From assembly GCF_900156175.1 (NCBI RefSeq), contig NZ_FTMV01000014.1:62001-126000 (forward strand): DNA of 64,000 bases, read 5' to 3'. The position numbers were made by a program, and so were the translations under genes. The DNA is from Janthinobacterium sp. TND4EL3 (GTDB lineage Bacteria > Pseudomonadota > Gammaproteobacteria > Burkholderiales > Burkholderiaceae_D). Positions 50,780 to 60,030 of this stretch are shown one piece after another; the stretch's first letter is position 1, and each line of letters starts with the position of its first letter. Under the pieces are notes generated by a model, which ran no database searches, was not told where the DNA came from, and was given only the letters and a program-made list of their open reading frames with translations.

Positions 50780-51712
50780 ATGCAAAACCAGGATACCGAT
50801 AATCTCTCCGGCGTGGCCCTGTTCGTGCAACTGGCCAAAGCGGGCAGCTTTGTCGCCGCCGCGCGCCAGGCCGGCATTTCACCGTCGGCCGTCAGCAAGA
50901 GCCTGGCGCGGCTCGAACAACGGCTGGGGGCGCGCCTGTTCCAGCGCAGCACGCGCCAGCTGAGCCTGACGGCCGAAGGCAAGCTGTTTCTTGCGCGCAG
51001 CGAACGCATCCTGGCGGAAATGCAGGCGGCACAGGAGGAACTTGCAGGCAACTTGGCGCCGCACGGCCGCCTGCGCCTGGGCTTGCCGGAACTGGGTGGC
51101 CTGTTCCTGCCCGCGCTGGCCGCATTTGCCCAGCTGCATCCCGACATCGCCCTCGACCTCGATTTTTCCGACGCGCTGGCCGACGTCGTCGGCGACGGCT
51201 TCGACGCCGTCATCCGCATCGGCGCGCCGCGCGACTCGCGCCTGGCCGCCCGCAAGCTGGGCCAGTTCCGCTCCCGCCTCGTGGCCTCGCCCGCCTACCT
51301 GGCGCGCCACGGCACGCCGCAACACCCCCTTGATCTGCAACAACATGCCTGCCTGCACTACCGCTTCCGCCACAGCGGCAAGATCGAAGCGTGGCAGCTG
51401 CGCCTGGTCGATGGCGTGGCGCTGCCGGACTTGCCGCTGTCGATGGTGTGCAACAACGTGGAGGCGCGGCTGCACTTCGCGCGGCAAGGCCGGGGCATCG
51501 CCTGGCTGCCCGACTTTCATGTGCGCGGCGCCATCGCCGACGGCAGCCTGGTCGAAGTGCTGGCCGACTACGCGACCGGCGAACTTGCGGCCCACGGCTG
51601 CTGGCTGCTGTGGCCGTCCGGGCCGCACCTGGCGCCGAAGGTGCGCGCCCTCGTCGATTTCCTGGCCAAAACGGATCTTCTGTTGCCGGCTGCCCACGGA
51701 TCAAGCACATGA
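50780..51712 (+). CDS. LysR family transcriptional regulator
   Basis: 310 residues. VALFVQLAKAGSFVAAARQAGISPSAVSKSLARLEQRLGARLFQRSTRQLSLTAEG is a canonical LysR DNA-binding domain; effector domain with LPELGGLFLPALAAFAQLHPDIALDLDFSD. Separated by 95 bp from the divergent oxidoreductase at 49671. Confidence 0.9.
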   Translation: MQNQDTDNLSGVALFVQLAKAGSFVAAARQAGISPSAVSKSLARLEQRLGARLFQRSTRQLSLTAEGKLFLARSERILAEMQAAQEELAGNLAPHGRLRLGLPELGGLFLPALAAFAQLHPDIALDLDFSDALADVVGDGFDAVIRIGAPRDSRLAARKLGQFRSRLVASPAYLARHGTPQHPLDLQQHACLHYRFRHSGKIEAWQLRLVDGVALPDLPLSMVCNNVEARLHFARQGRGIAWLPDFHVRGAIADGSLVEVLADYATGELAAHGCWLLWPSGPHLAPKVRALVDFLAKTDLLLPAAHGSST

Positions 51713-51789
51713 AATACATTTGGACAAATATAGCTTTATAATGGCAAGCCTCCCCGACGCCCTGCGCGCCCCTTCCAGGACTTGCCGCA

Positions 51790-53124
51790 ATGAAGCACTT
51801 GCACGACATCCCCTCTGCCTTCAAGCATGAATTTGCCAACCCGCGCCTGTGGTGGTCGCGCGCCGTCGTCGTCGGCATGGCCGCCGTCGCGGGCCTCGTC
51901 GTCGTGGGCTTTACGTGGCTGGCGGAAACAGCGCTCGATTGTTTTCTCTTTTTTAATGGCAAGGCCTGGTGGTTCGCCCTGCTGTGGACGCCCGCTTGCG
52001 CCGCCCTGCTCGTCTGGCTGACGCGGCGCTACGCCATGGGCGCGGCCGGTTCCGGCATTCCGCAAGTGATGGCCGCCCTGGACGCGGCCGTGGCGCCGGA
52101 ACAGCGCTCGCTGTTTGTCTCGCTGAAACTCAGCGCCGCGAAGATAGTCCTGACGGCGGGCGGCTTGCTGGGGGGATTGTCGCTGGGGCGCGAAGGGCCG
52201 TCCGTGCAGATCGCCGCCGGCGTGATGCTGGCCGCGCGGCGCTGGCTGCCCCGCCACTCGCAGGTGAGCGCCCACTCGCTGCTGGTGGCCGGCGGCGCGG
52301 CCGGCATCGCGGCCGCCTTCAATACGCCGCTGGCGGGCGTCATGTTCGCCATCGAAGAACTGTCGCGCTCGCCCGAGCAGCGCAACAGCGGCTTGATTGT
52401 CGCCGGCATCGTGCTGGCCGGCATGATGGCCGTCTCCATCCACGGCAACGCCACCCATTTCGGCATCATCCATCCCGGCCCCATCGGCCTGGCGCTGGCC
52501 TTGCCGGGTTTGCTGGTCACCCTGGTGGCGGGCGTGGCCGGCGGCCTGTTCGCCCGGCTGCTATTGGCGTCCGCCCGGGGCAATCCGCTGGGGAAGTTGT
52601 CCGCGTGGAGAACAGGCCGGCCCGTGCTGTTCGCCGCCGTCTGCGGCCTGCTGGTGGCGGCCATCGGCATCGCCAGCCAGGGCGCCACCTTCGGCAGCGG
52701 CACCGTGGCCACGCGCGCCATGCTCGAAGGTTCCAGCGACGTGGCGCCGGCCTTTGTCGCCTTCAAGTACGTGGCGACGTGGCTGACCGTGTGGTCGGGC
52801 GTGCCGGCCGGCATCTTCGCCCCATCGCTGGCCATCGGCGCCGGCATCGGGCATGACATTGCGCAATTGCTGCACTATCCGCACGCGCCCGCCCTGATCG
52901 CGCTGGGCATGGTGGGTTTCCTGGCCGCCGCCACGCAGGCGCCGCTGACGGCGTTTATTATTGTCATGGAAATGGTCGATGGCCACGGTATGGTGCTGAG
53001 CCTGATGGCGTGCGCCGTGGTGGCGAGCACCGTGTCGCGCGTGCTCAGCGAACCGCTGTACGGGGCGCTGGCCCAGCTGCAGCTGCAACGGCTGCCGCAT
53101 GCCAGCCGGGACACTACATCGTAA
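51790..53124 (+). CDS. CLC family chloride/proton antiporter
   Basis: 444 residues, polytopic. Selectivity-filter motifs GSGIP (residues 87-91), GREGP (133-137, gating Glu135) and GIFAPSLAIGAGIGHD are present, and the internal proton-path Glu is kept in FAIEELSRS, so this should be an H+/Cl- exchanger rather than a channel. In E. coli ClcA serves extreme acid resistance. No CBS domains. Its last 11 bases overlap the convergent MarR gene. Confidence 0.92.
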   Translation: MKHLHDIPSAFKHEFANPRLWWSRAVVVGMAAVAGLVVVGFTWLAETALDCFLFFNGKAWWFALLWTPACAALLVWLTRRYAMGAAGSGIPQVMAALDAAVAPEQRSLFVSLKLSAAKIVLTAGGLLGGLSLGREGPSVQIAAGVMLAARRWLPRHSQVSAHSLLVAGGAAGIAAAFNTPLAGVMFAIEELSRSPEQRNSGLIVAGIVLAGMMAVSIHGNATHFGIIHPGPIGLALALPGLLVTLVAGVAGGLFARLLLASARGNPLGKLSAWRTGRPVLFAAVCGLLVAAIGIASQGATFGSGTVATRAMLEGSSDVAPAFVAFKYVATWLTVWSGVPAGIFAPSLAIGAGIGHDIAQLLHYPHAPALIALGMVGFLAAATQAPLTAFIIVMEMVDGHGMVLSLMACAVVASTVSRVLSEPLYGALAQLQLQRLPHASRDTTS

Positions 53125-53605
53125 ACGGAAACGGCTGCAGCCCCGCCTTGCGGTCATCGGGGGCGACGACGGCCAGCAAGGCGCTCAAGCCCCGGTTCAG
53201 CTGCGCCAGGCTGTCGGCATCGAGCTGGCCCAGGGCGCTGGGCAACAAGCCGCGTGCCGGCTGCGGCGCGCCGGCGATGACGGCCTGGCCTTGCGCCGTC
53301 AGGGTCAGCGTGACCACGCGCTGGTCCGGCTGGTCGCGCGCCTTGCGCACATAATTTTTCTTCACCAGTGCGTCGACCAGGTTGCTGGCCGTCGTCTGGT
53401 GTATCGACATCGTGGCGGCCAGCTCGCCCATGCGCAAGCCTGGGTGCTCCAGCAATTCCTGCATTACCCACAGTTGCGCGCCCGACACGCCGCACTGCTT
53501 CTCGATCTGCGCCGAGTGCCGCTGCGCCGCGCGCATGACGACGCGCATGTTTTGCAAGGCCAGGCTTTGCGCCTTGACCATCGCCGATACTTCCGCTTCC
53601 ACCAC
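53114..53605 (-). CDS. MarR family transcriptional regulator
   Basis: 163 residues from GTG 53605 (GGAGG 5 bases upstream). Winged helix: GVSGAQLWVMQELLEHPGLRMGELAATMSIHQTTASNLVDALVKKNYVRKARDQPDQRVVTLTLTAQG with the D-x-R-x wing. No Cys in the oxidant-sensing position of OhrR. Target unknown; convergent with the CLC gene. Confidence 0.92.
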   Translation of the reverse strand: MVEAEVSAMVKAQSLALQNMRVVMRAAQRHSAQIEKQCGVSGAQLWVMQELLEHPGLRMGELAATMSIHQTTASNLVDALVKKNYVRKARDQPDQRVVTLTLTAQGQAVIAGAPQPARGLLPSALGQLDADSLAQLNRGLSALLAVVAPDDRKAGLQPFPFTM

Positions 53606-53687
53606 CGTTGCCTCCAGTTATCCTGCCGGCTTCGCGCCTGCTGGCGGGCCGGAATCCCTGCATGATACCTGCAAAGGCGTGCGGCTC

Positions 53688-54506
53688 CTAGCGCATGGGC
53701 ACTGGCTCTCCGGCCTGCCATGCCTGTTCCGGCAGCAGCTTGCCGGCCTCGTCCCACTGGCGTTCGACGCCGTGTTTCCTGCCATGTTCATACGGCACAA
53801 GCTGCCGCAGGCTGCCGTCGCCGTACCAGGCTTGCAGCAAGCCGTGGCGCTGGCCGTCGCGCATGGGCGTGACCTGGGCGCGCACGCCATTGTCAAACCA
53901 CTCGATCACGTCGCCCTGCTCGCGTCCCTGCGCATCCTGTTGCCAGGCAACGGCCGGCTGGCCGTTGGCGCGCCACTTCTGCATGCGCAGCAACTTGCCC
54001 TTGCGGTACAGCGCTTTCTGCGCCAACTGGCCATTGTCATGGCTGTCAAACGACCAGCCGTCGGGCTCGCCATTGCGCCATGTCATGCTGGCGAGTACCT
54101 TGCCATCGGGCGCCAGGGTGACGGCCTCGCCCTCCTGCTGGTCATGGATGAAATGGCTGCGCTGGAACAGCTTGCCGTCGGCGTAAAACAATTGTTGTAG
54201 GCCATGCATCCTGCCGCTCTTCAGGAAAGCGCGGCTGCTGACCTTGCCATTCGGGCCATACGACACATACTCGCCATCGGCCATCTGCTGGCCGTGGTAA
54301 GTGATGCGGTTCATCAGCTGGCCATTCTCATGGTAGGTCTCGGCAATGCGGTCGCGCCCGTTCGGCAGCAGGGTCACTTTTTGCTTGAGCCGGCCGCTGT
54401 CATAGAACGACGTGCCGCCAGCCGGCGCCTGCGCCTGCGCCGCCAGCGGCAGCACCGTCAGCAGCGCCGCCAGCAGCACCGGCCGTATTGTCTGTCCATG
54501 CAGCAT
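53688..54506 (-). CDS. Secreted YwqK/MORN-variant repeat protein, copy A
   Basis: 272 residues from ATG 54506 (AGGGGGAA upstream). Signal peptide ending AQAQA, then about ten consecutive 20-25 residue repeats of the YwqK/MORN_2 type (YHENGQLM, YYGPNGKV, FYADGKLF, WRANGQPA, WYGDGSLRQLVPYEHGRKHGVERQWDEAGKL). Predicted all-beta, extracytoplasmic. Function unknown; the database label antitoxin for this fold rests on the B. subtilis YwqK pairing and is not supported here. Located 10 bp after copy B, with clear sequence identity. Confidence 0.85.
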   Translation of the reverse strand: MLHGQTIRPVLLAALLTVLPLAAQAQAPAGGTSFYDSGRLKQKVTLLPNGRDRIAETYHENGQLMNRITYHGQQMADGEYVSYGPNGKVSSRAFLKSGRMHGLQQLFYADGKLFQRSHFIHDQQEGEAVTLAPDGKVLASMTWRNGEPDGWSFDSHDNGQLAQKALYRKGKLLRMQKWRANGQPAVAWQQDAQGREQGDVIEWFDNGVRAQVTPMRDGQRHGLLQAWYGDGSLRQLVPYEHGRKHGVERQWDEAGKLLPEQAWQAGEPVPMR

Positions 54507-54516
54507 GCCGTTCCCC

Positions 54517-55647
54517 CTACTGCGCCGCAACGGGCTGGCCATCGTGCCAGGCCTGTTCCAGCACCAGCTTGCCGGACTTGTCCCACTGGCGCTCGATGCC
54601 GTGCTTCTTGCCGTGTTCGTAGGGCACGATCTGCCGCAGGCTGCCATCGCTGTACCAGGCCTGCAGCAAGCCGTGGCGCTGGCCTTCGACAAACGGCGTC
54701 ACGCTGGCGCGCACGCCGTTGGCATGCCAGTCGGTCGTGTCGCCGTGGTCGCGTCCCTGCGCGTCTTTCTGCCACGCAAAATTGGGCCGGCCATTCGGGC
54801 CCCACGTTTGCAAGCTGAGCACGGCGCCTTTCCGGTACAGTGTCCTGTTCGACACGACGCCATTGCCATGGCTTTCAAACGACCAGCCGTCGGGCTGGCC
54901 GTGCACCCAGACGGTCCTGGCCAGCACCTTGCCGTCCTCGGCATACATGACGAACTCGCCCTCGCGCTGGCCATCGACGTGCCGTCCCCTTCGGAACAGC
55001 TTGCCATCCGGATAAAACGATTCCTCCACGCCATCTATCTGGCCATTGCGCCGGTACGAGCGGTTGCTGACGGCCCCGTTCGCGCCATACGACACTTGCT
55101 CGCCATCGGCCATCTCGTCGCCGTGGTACACGGTGCGGCTCATCAGCTGGCCGTTCTCGTGATACGTTTCCGAGATGCTGTCGCGCCCGTTCGGCAACGC
55201 AGTCACTCTTTGCTTGACCTGGCCATTCTCGAAGTACACGCAGCCGCCCAGCAGCTCCTCGCCCTGGGCATTGAAATAGGTTTCGCGCAGCAGCTGGCCA
55301 TTTTCGTAGTAATACTTGCGAAAACGCAGGAACTTGATCTGGCTCAGGTCCAGGTCCGTGGCATAGGTTTCAAAGGCCAGCACGCCCGGCGTGTCGGGAA
55401 ATTCGAGCCGCACATGCCAGGCGCCCAGCGCCTCGTCGCGCACGGGCGGCGTGCGCAGCGCATACGCGGCGCGGCGCTGATTGCTCGGCATGAAATTTTC
55501 ATCCAGATACATGGTGTGGTCCTTGCTCTCGTCCATTGCCTGCGCCGCCTGCCGTAGCGGCTCCGCTTCCTGCGCCGCCAGCGGCATGGCTGCGCTCATG
55601 CCCAGTGCGGCGGCCAGCAGCCAGCGCTTCGCCTGTTGATTCGTCAT
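54517..55647 (-). CDS. Secreted YwqK/MORN-variant repeat protein, copy B
   Basis: 376 residues from ATG 55647 (GGAG upstream), signal peptide ending PLAAQ. An extra N-terminal region of about 100 residues (MDESKDHTMYLDENFMPSNQ ... FLRFRKYYYENGQLLRETYF) precedes a repeat domain that aligns end to end with copy A, for example ALPNGRDSISETYHENGQLMSR against LLPNGRDRIAETYHENGQLMNR. Tandem duplication followed by divergence; the pair is probably one transcript. Confidence 0.85.
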   Translation of the reverse strand: MTNQQAKRWLLAAALGMSAAMPLAAQEAEPLRQAAQAMDESKDHTMYLDENFMPSNQRRAAYALRTPPVRDEALGAWHVRLEFPDTPGVLAFETYATDLDLSQIKFLRFRKYYYENGQLLRETYFNAQGEELLGGCVYFENGQVKQRVTALPNGRDSISETYHENGQLMSRTVYHGDEMADGEQVSYGANGAVSNRSYRRNGQIDGVEESFYPDGKLFRRGRHVDGQREGEFVMYAEDGKVLARTVWVHGQPDGWSFESHGNGVVSNRTLYRKGAVLSLQTWGPNGRPNFAWQKDAQGRDHGDTTDWHANGVRASVTPFVEGQRHGLLQAWYSDGSLRQIVPYEHGKKHGIERQWDKSGKLVLEQAWHDGQPVAAQ

Positions 55648-55731
55648 GTTGCTCCATTGTTCATGTTGCCTTACGGCCAGCATCATAAAGGCAAGCGCCG
55701 CGCGCCGTGGGCACGATTGCCGCGCCACCAT

Positions 55732-55760
55732 AAAAAAAGGCCGGACCTGCTGGTCCGGCC
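55732..55760 (-). terminator. Terminator of msbA
   Basis: On the minus strand GGCCGGACC, AGCA loop, GGTCCGGCC then seven T residues; 34 bp after the ABC transporter stop. Confidence 0.9.
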
Positions 55761-55793
55761 CCGGTCCGGGGACATGCGCTGGCGCGGCAGGCG

Positions 55794-57629
55794 TCAGACA
55801 GCGCCATCCTTGACAGGCGACAACTGGCTCGCATGCAGCCGCGCATACGCGCCGCCCTGCTGCAGCAAGGCGGCATGGCGGCCCGACTCGACCAGGCGGC
55901 CGCCCTGCATGACGACGATGCGGTCGGCGCTTTCGATGGTGGATAATCTGTGGGCGATGACGATGGTGGTGCGGTTGCGCATCAGCACTTCCAGCGCCGC
56001 CTGCACCGAGCGCTCCGACTCCGTGTCCAGCGCACTGGTGGCTTCATCGAGCAGCAGTATCGGCGCATCCTTGTACAGGGCGCGCGCGATGGCCAGGCGC
56101 TGGCGTTGCCCGCCCGACAGGCGCGAACCGTTCTGCCCCGCCTGGGTTTCGTAACCCTGCGGCAACTGCATGATGAAATCGTGGGCGTAGGCGGCGCGCG
56201 CCGACGCTTCGATGCGGGCCATGTCCGGGGCAGGATCGCCGTAGGCGATATTGGCCGCCATCGTGTCGTTGAACAGGATCACGTCCTGGCTGACGAGGGC
56301 GAACTGGCGCCGCAGGGCCAGCAAGGCGTAGTCGCGCACGTCCACGCCGTCGAGCAGAATCCGGCCGCCGCTGACGTCATAGAAGCGCGGCAGCAAGCCC
56401 AGCAAGGTCGTCTTGCCGCCGCCGGAGCCGCCCACGAGGGCCACCGTTTCGCCGGCGCGGATGTCGAGCGTGATATCGCTCAAGGCGGTGGGCGCATCGG
56501 GATCGTCGCTGTTGTAGCGGAAGTGCACGTTTTGCAGGGACAGATTGCCCTGCACGGCGGCCGGGGCGATGGTGCCCGGGTCCGGTTCCAGCGGCGTGTC
56601 GATCAGGCCGAAGACGGACTCGGCCGCCGCCAGGCCCCGCTGCAGCGGCTCATTGATCTTGGTCAAATTCTTGATCGGCGACTGCATGGCCATCAGGGCG
56701 CCCATGAAGGCAACGAAGGCGCCCGGCGTGATGGCGCCGCTCTGCGCGCGCAGCATGGCGAAGTAGATGACCGACGACAGGGTGACGCCGACGAGCATCA
56801 TGATGAAGCCGGAATTCATGGCCGACGTGGCCGCATGCTTGACGGCCAGCTGGCGGTTGCGCTTGACGACATCGACGAAGCGCGCCTGCTCGTAATCCTG
56901 CCCGCCGAAGATTTTGACGACGCGCTGGCCGGCGATGCTTTCGTCGAGCACGGACGTCAGCTCGCCCACGGCTTGCTGCGAACTCTTGCTCAGGTGGCGC
57001 ATGCGGCGGCCCGCCAGGGTCACGACGATGGCGACGATGGGCATCGAAGCCATGCAGAACAGGGCCAGTTTCACGTCGATGCTGAACAGCAGGATCAGGT
57101 AGCCGACGGTGGCGACGGAATCGCGCACCATCACGTTGAGCACGTTCAAGCCCGCCTGCGAGACCTGGCTGGCGTCGAAGGCCACGCGCGACTGCGTCAG
57201 GCTGGTGGTGGTGGTGTCGAAAAAGCGGCTGGGCAGGCGCATGATGGTGGCGAACATCTTTTCGCGCAGGTCCGCCTGCACGCGGCTCGATAGCCATACG
57301 GAACCGTAATCGCCGGCAAAACTGGACACCATGCGCAGCACGGCCAGGCCCAGGATGGTGGCGGGGATCACCCACAAGTCCACCTGCCCTGCCTGTGCCG
57401 GCAGGAAACGGTCGACCCAGCCCTGCAACATGCCCATCATGCCGGACGTGGGGACCACCTGGGTACCGGCCGTGTCGCGCATGGCGTCGACGACGTTTTG
57501 CAACTGGCGGATTAACAACACATCGGTGGCGGACGCCACGCCCACGGCCAGCAAGGTGGCGGCCACGATGGCGCCATAACGGCGAAACTGGCCGGCCAGG
57601 CGGAAGAACAGGAGGCGACTTTGCTGCAT
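55794..57629 (-). CDS. msbA: Lipid A/lipopolysaccharide export ABC transporter MsbA
   Basis: 611 residues, one transmembrane domain (six helices) fused to one ABC ATPase, the MsbA half-transporter plan. Walker A GGSGGGKTT, signature LSGGQRQRLAIARAL, Walker B ILLLDEATSALD and the H-loop in VIAHRLSTI are all intact. MsbA flips core-lipid A across the inner membrane. The membrane part (LPSRFFDTTTTSLTQSRVAFDASQVSQAG) matches MsbA better than general multidrug exporters, though a multidrug or peptide role cannot be excluded. Single gene with its own terminator. Confidence 0.85.
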   Translation of the reverse strand: MQQSRLLFFRLAGQFRRYGAIVAATLLAVGVASATDVLLIRQLQNVVDAMRDTAGTQVVPTSGMMGMLQGWVDRFLPAQAGQVDLWVIPATILGLAVLRMVSSFAGDYGSVWLSSRVQADLREKMFATIMRLPSRFFDTTTTSLTQSRVAFDASQVSQAGLNVLNVMVRDSVATVGYLILLFSIDVKLALFCMASMPIVAIVVTLAGRRMRHLSKSSQQAVGELTSVLDESIAGQRVVKIFGGQDYEQARFVDVVKRNRQLAVKHAATSAMNSGFIMMLVGVTLSSVIYFAMLRAQSGAITPGAFVAFMGALMAMQSPIKNLTKINEPLQRGLAAAESVFGLIDTPLEPDPGTIAPAAVQGNLSLQNVHFRYNSDDPDAPTALSDITLDIRAGETVALVGGSGGGKTTLLGLLPRFYDVSGGRILLDGVDVRDYALLALRRQFALVSQDVILFNDTMAANIAYGDPAPDMARIEASARAAYAHDFIMQLPQGYETQAGQNGSRLSGGQRQRLAIARALYKDAPILLLDEATSALDTESERSVQAALEVLMRNRTTIVIAHRLSTIESADRIVVMQGGRLVESGRHAALLQQGGAYARLHASQLSPVKDGAV

Positions 57630-57737
57630 GCAGGTGATGAAAGTGAGGGTAAAGCGTGATTCTAACCGCTGCCAGACTTAGCTATGAGAAAGTCGTCACC
57701 TTGCCGGCGCAGGACCGGCAAGGGAAAGCGCGGACGA

Positions 57738-58121
57738 TCAGCTCTTCGCCACTTTCCACGCGGCCGTGCCAGCCTTGCAGACTTTCAGCTTGAGGGTCTG
57801 TTCCTGGCCCTTGGCGTTCAAGCCCACCTGTACCTTGCGGCAGGTTTGCGCATCCGTCTTTTCCGTATCGCTGGCCGTGATGTCGGCGGCGATGCGCACG
57901 GAATTGCGCAAGCCTTCATTGCTCCATTGCACGGTTTCGCCATCTTTCTTGTCGTTGAGCACGTCGGTGACGGCTTTCACGAAGACGGGCTTGTCGTTCT
58001 TGTTCAGGTAAGCCATCGGCGTATCGGCCAAGAAACCCAGGCCGACGGCGGAAGCGGAGGCACACAGGACGGCGCTGCCGAGGATCAGGGCGGAAAACAG
58101 TGGTTTGGTAGGGATACGCAT
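57738..58121 (-). CDS. 17-kDa-surface-antigen-like periplasmic protein
   Basis: 127 residues from ATG 58121 (CAGGAG upstream). Signal peptide ending ASASA, then LGFLADTPMAYLNKNDKPVFVKAVTDVLNDKKDGETVQWSNEG and a small beta domain with two Cys (AQTCRKVQVGLN, LKVCKAGTAAWKV) like the C-terminal half of Rickettsia 17-kDa/RT0821-type surface proteins. No glycine zipper or lipobox here. Function unknown. Confidence 0.75.
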   Translation of the reverse strand: MRIPTKPLFSALILGSAVLCASASAVGLGFLADTPMAYLNKNDKPVFVKAVTDVLNDKKDGETVQWSNEGLRNSVRIAADITASDTEKTDAQTCRKVQVGLNAKGQEQTLKLKVCKAGTAAWKVAKS

Positions 58122-58484
58122 CGGAAGACTCCTGGTAAGAAAGTAAATAAGGGGCAATTGTACGGGCAAGCCGTGCTTTACCGGAATCGGCTGGCGAAAT
58201 ACCGCCCGTTTCAACAAGGCGGCCGCGCGACAGATCGGCAGCATGCTCTGTGAATTTTCATGACCAAAGTTTCTATCTCCATTGCCGAGGCTGCCACTAA
58301 GCCGCCGTGACGGCGGAAACACGGGGCAAGCTTACCGTTTGGCAAGCCGATGCTACATTCTTTTCCGTAAAGCAAGTGCACGCTTGACTTGGGACCGCTG
58401 GCGGCTTTCAATGGGAATAGTTTCTAATCATTAACTTTGCCTGCTGCCACGCTCCCGGCGCGGCAGCGATGAAAGGATGGCGCG
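58122..58484. other. Gene-free 363-bp region
   Basis: Divergent promoter region between the 17-kDa-like gene and the amidohydrolase. Contains a small hairpin CCGCCG-TGA-CGGCGG (about 58302-58316), AT-rich stretches near 58250 and 58355, and TTGACTTGGG at 58386. I looked for a riboswitch consensus and found none. Confidence 0.4.
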
Positions 58485-59984
58485 ATGGCCCTGGCACACG
58501 AGCAGCATCTGGCGGACACGGGGCAGACGGGCGGCTTGAAGCCGCGCGCCTGCGACTGCGGCGGCACCGTCTTCACCATCCTGCACCAGCGCGTGATGGC
58601 GGACATGCAGCGCCGGCAATTTCTCGGCGGCACGGCCGCCATGCTGGCGCCGTTCATCGGCCTCGGCCTGTCCAGCGGCAACGCCATCGCCCAGCAGCCG
58701 CAAGCCGCCGACCGCCCCCTGTTGCTGACCAATCTGCGCCTGTTCGATGGCACGGGCAAGGCGCCCCGCTCCGGCATCCACGTGCTGGTGACGGGGGCGA
58801 CGATTACGGCCCTGCTGCCGGCCGGCGAAAAAGTCGAGGGGGCGCAAGTGATCGATTGCCAGGGCAAGCTGCTCATGCCGGGCCTGATCGACGCCCACTG
58901 GCACACCATGCTGGCCGCCATCAACCAGGTGACGGCCATGACGTCCGACGTCGGCTATTTATATCTGGTGGCGGCGCAGGAAGCGCGGCGCACCCTGCTG
59001 CGGGGGTTCACGTCCGTGCGCGATCCCGGCGGCCCCGCGTTTGCATTGCAACGCGCCATCGATGAAGGCATCGTCGACGGCCCGCGCATCTTCCCGTCCG
59101 GCGCCATGATTTCGCAAACCTCGGGTCATGGCGACTTCCGCCTGCGCTCGGAGATTCCCCGCGCGGCCAACGCGCCGCTGGGCATGGCGGAAACGGCGGG
59201 CATGGCCATGATCGCCGATGGCGAGGCGGAAGTGCTGCGCCGCGTGCGCGAGCAGCTGATGCTGGGCGCGACGCAGATCAAGATGATGGCCGGCGGCGGC
59301 GTCGCGTCCACGTACGACCCGCTCGACAGCACGCAGTATTCGGAACGCGAACTGCGCGCCGGCGTGGAAGCGGCCGCCGACTGGGGCACCTATGTGATGG
59401 CCCACGTCTACACGCCGAAAGGCATACAGCGGGCCATCCGCGCGGGCGTGCGCAGCATCGAGCACGGCCAGCTGGCCGATGACGAGTCCGCCCGCATGAT
59501 GCGCGACGCGGGCACGTGGTGGAGCCTGCAACCGTTCCTGCAGGATGAGGACGCCAATGTGTATCCCGACGCGGCGCGCAAGGCCAGCCAGAGGATCGTA
59601 TCGGAAGGTACGATACAAGCGTATGCGCTGGCGCAAAAGTACGGCATCAGGACGGGCTGGGGCACGGATATCCTGTTCAACGCGAAAAACACGCCCACGC
59701 AAGGCCGCCAGCTGGCCAAGCTCACGCGCTTTTACGACCCCCTGACCCTGCTGGCGCAGGCGACGGGGCAGAATGGACAATTGCTGGCCCTGTCCGGCCA
59801 GCGCGCACCCTACCCGGGCGCCCTGGGCAAGCTGGCCGTGGGCGCGCTGGCCGACTTGCTGGTGGCCGAGGGCGACCCCACGAAAAACCTCGATTTCCTC
59901 GCGCATCCCGAGGAAAACCTGTTCCTGATCATGAAGAACGGCCGCCTCTACAAGGACAAACTGGGCGCGCCGCTGGCAGGCTGA
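58485..59984 (+). CDS. Metal-dependent amidohydrolase, Tat-exported
   Basis: 499 residues from ATG 58485 (AAAGGA 8 bases upstream). Amidohydrolase barrel: DAHWH (His138, His140), a Lys in IKMMAGGG as likely carbamylated ligand, HVYTP and SIEHG histidines, GTDIL Asp. A twin-arginine signal MQRRQFLGGTAAMLAPFIGLG starts only at residue 41, after a Cys-containing extension (RACDCGG). Imidazolonepropionase/prolidase-like subgroup acting on peptides or amides; substrate unknown. A start at ATG 58605 (directly before QRRQFL) would give a normal Tat protein. Confidence 0.82.
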   Translation: MALAHEQHLADTGQTGGLKPRACDCGGTVFTILHQRVMADMQRRQFLGGTAAMLAPFIGLGLSSGNAIAQQPQAADRPLLLTNLRLFDGTGKAPRSGIHVLVTGATITALLPAGEKVEGAQVIDCQGKLLMPGLIDAHWHTMLAAINQVTAMTSDVGYLYLVAAQEARRTLLRGFTSVRDPGGPAFALQRAIDEGIVDGPRIFPSGAMISQTSGHGDFRLRSEIPRAANAPLGMAETAGMAMIADGEAEVLRRVREQLMLGATQIKMMAGGGVASTYDPLDSTQYSERELRAGVEAAADWGTYVMAHVYTPKGIQRAIRAGVRSIEHGQLADDESARMMRDAGTWWSLQPFLQDEDANVYPDAARKASQRIVSEGTIQAYALAQKYGIRTGWGTDILFNAKNTPTQGRQLAKLTRFYDPLTLLAQATGQNGQLLALSGQRAPYPGALGKLAVGALADLLVAEGDPTKNLDFLAHPEENLFLIMKNGRLYKDKLGAPLAG

Positions 59985-60030
59985 AGGCGGGCGCGTTGGC
60001 AACGGCGGTGGCTTGCCGCATAATGCGCCC

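Noticed and set aside
58122-58484. Riboswitch or structured leader before the amidohydrolase
   Set aside because: Some GC hairpins and a GGGGCAAGC...GCAAGCC pattern, but it does not match cobalamin, c-di-GMP or guanidine riboswitch consensus that I can recall.
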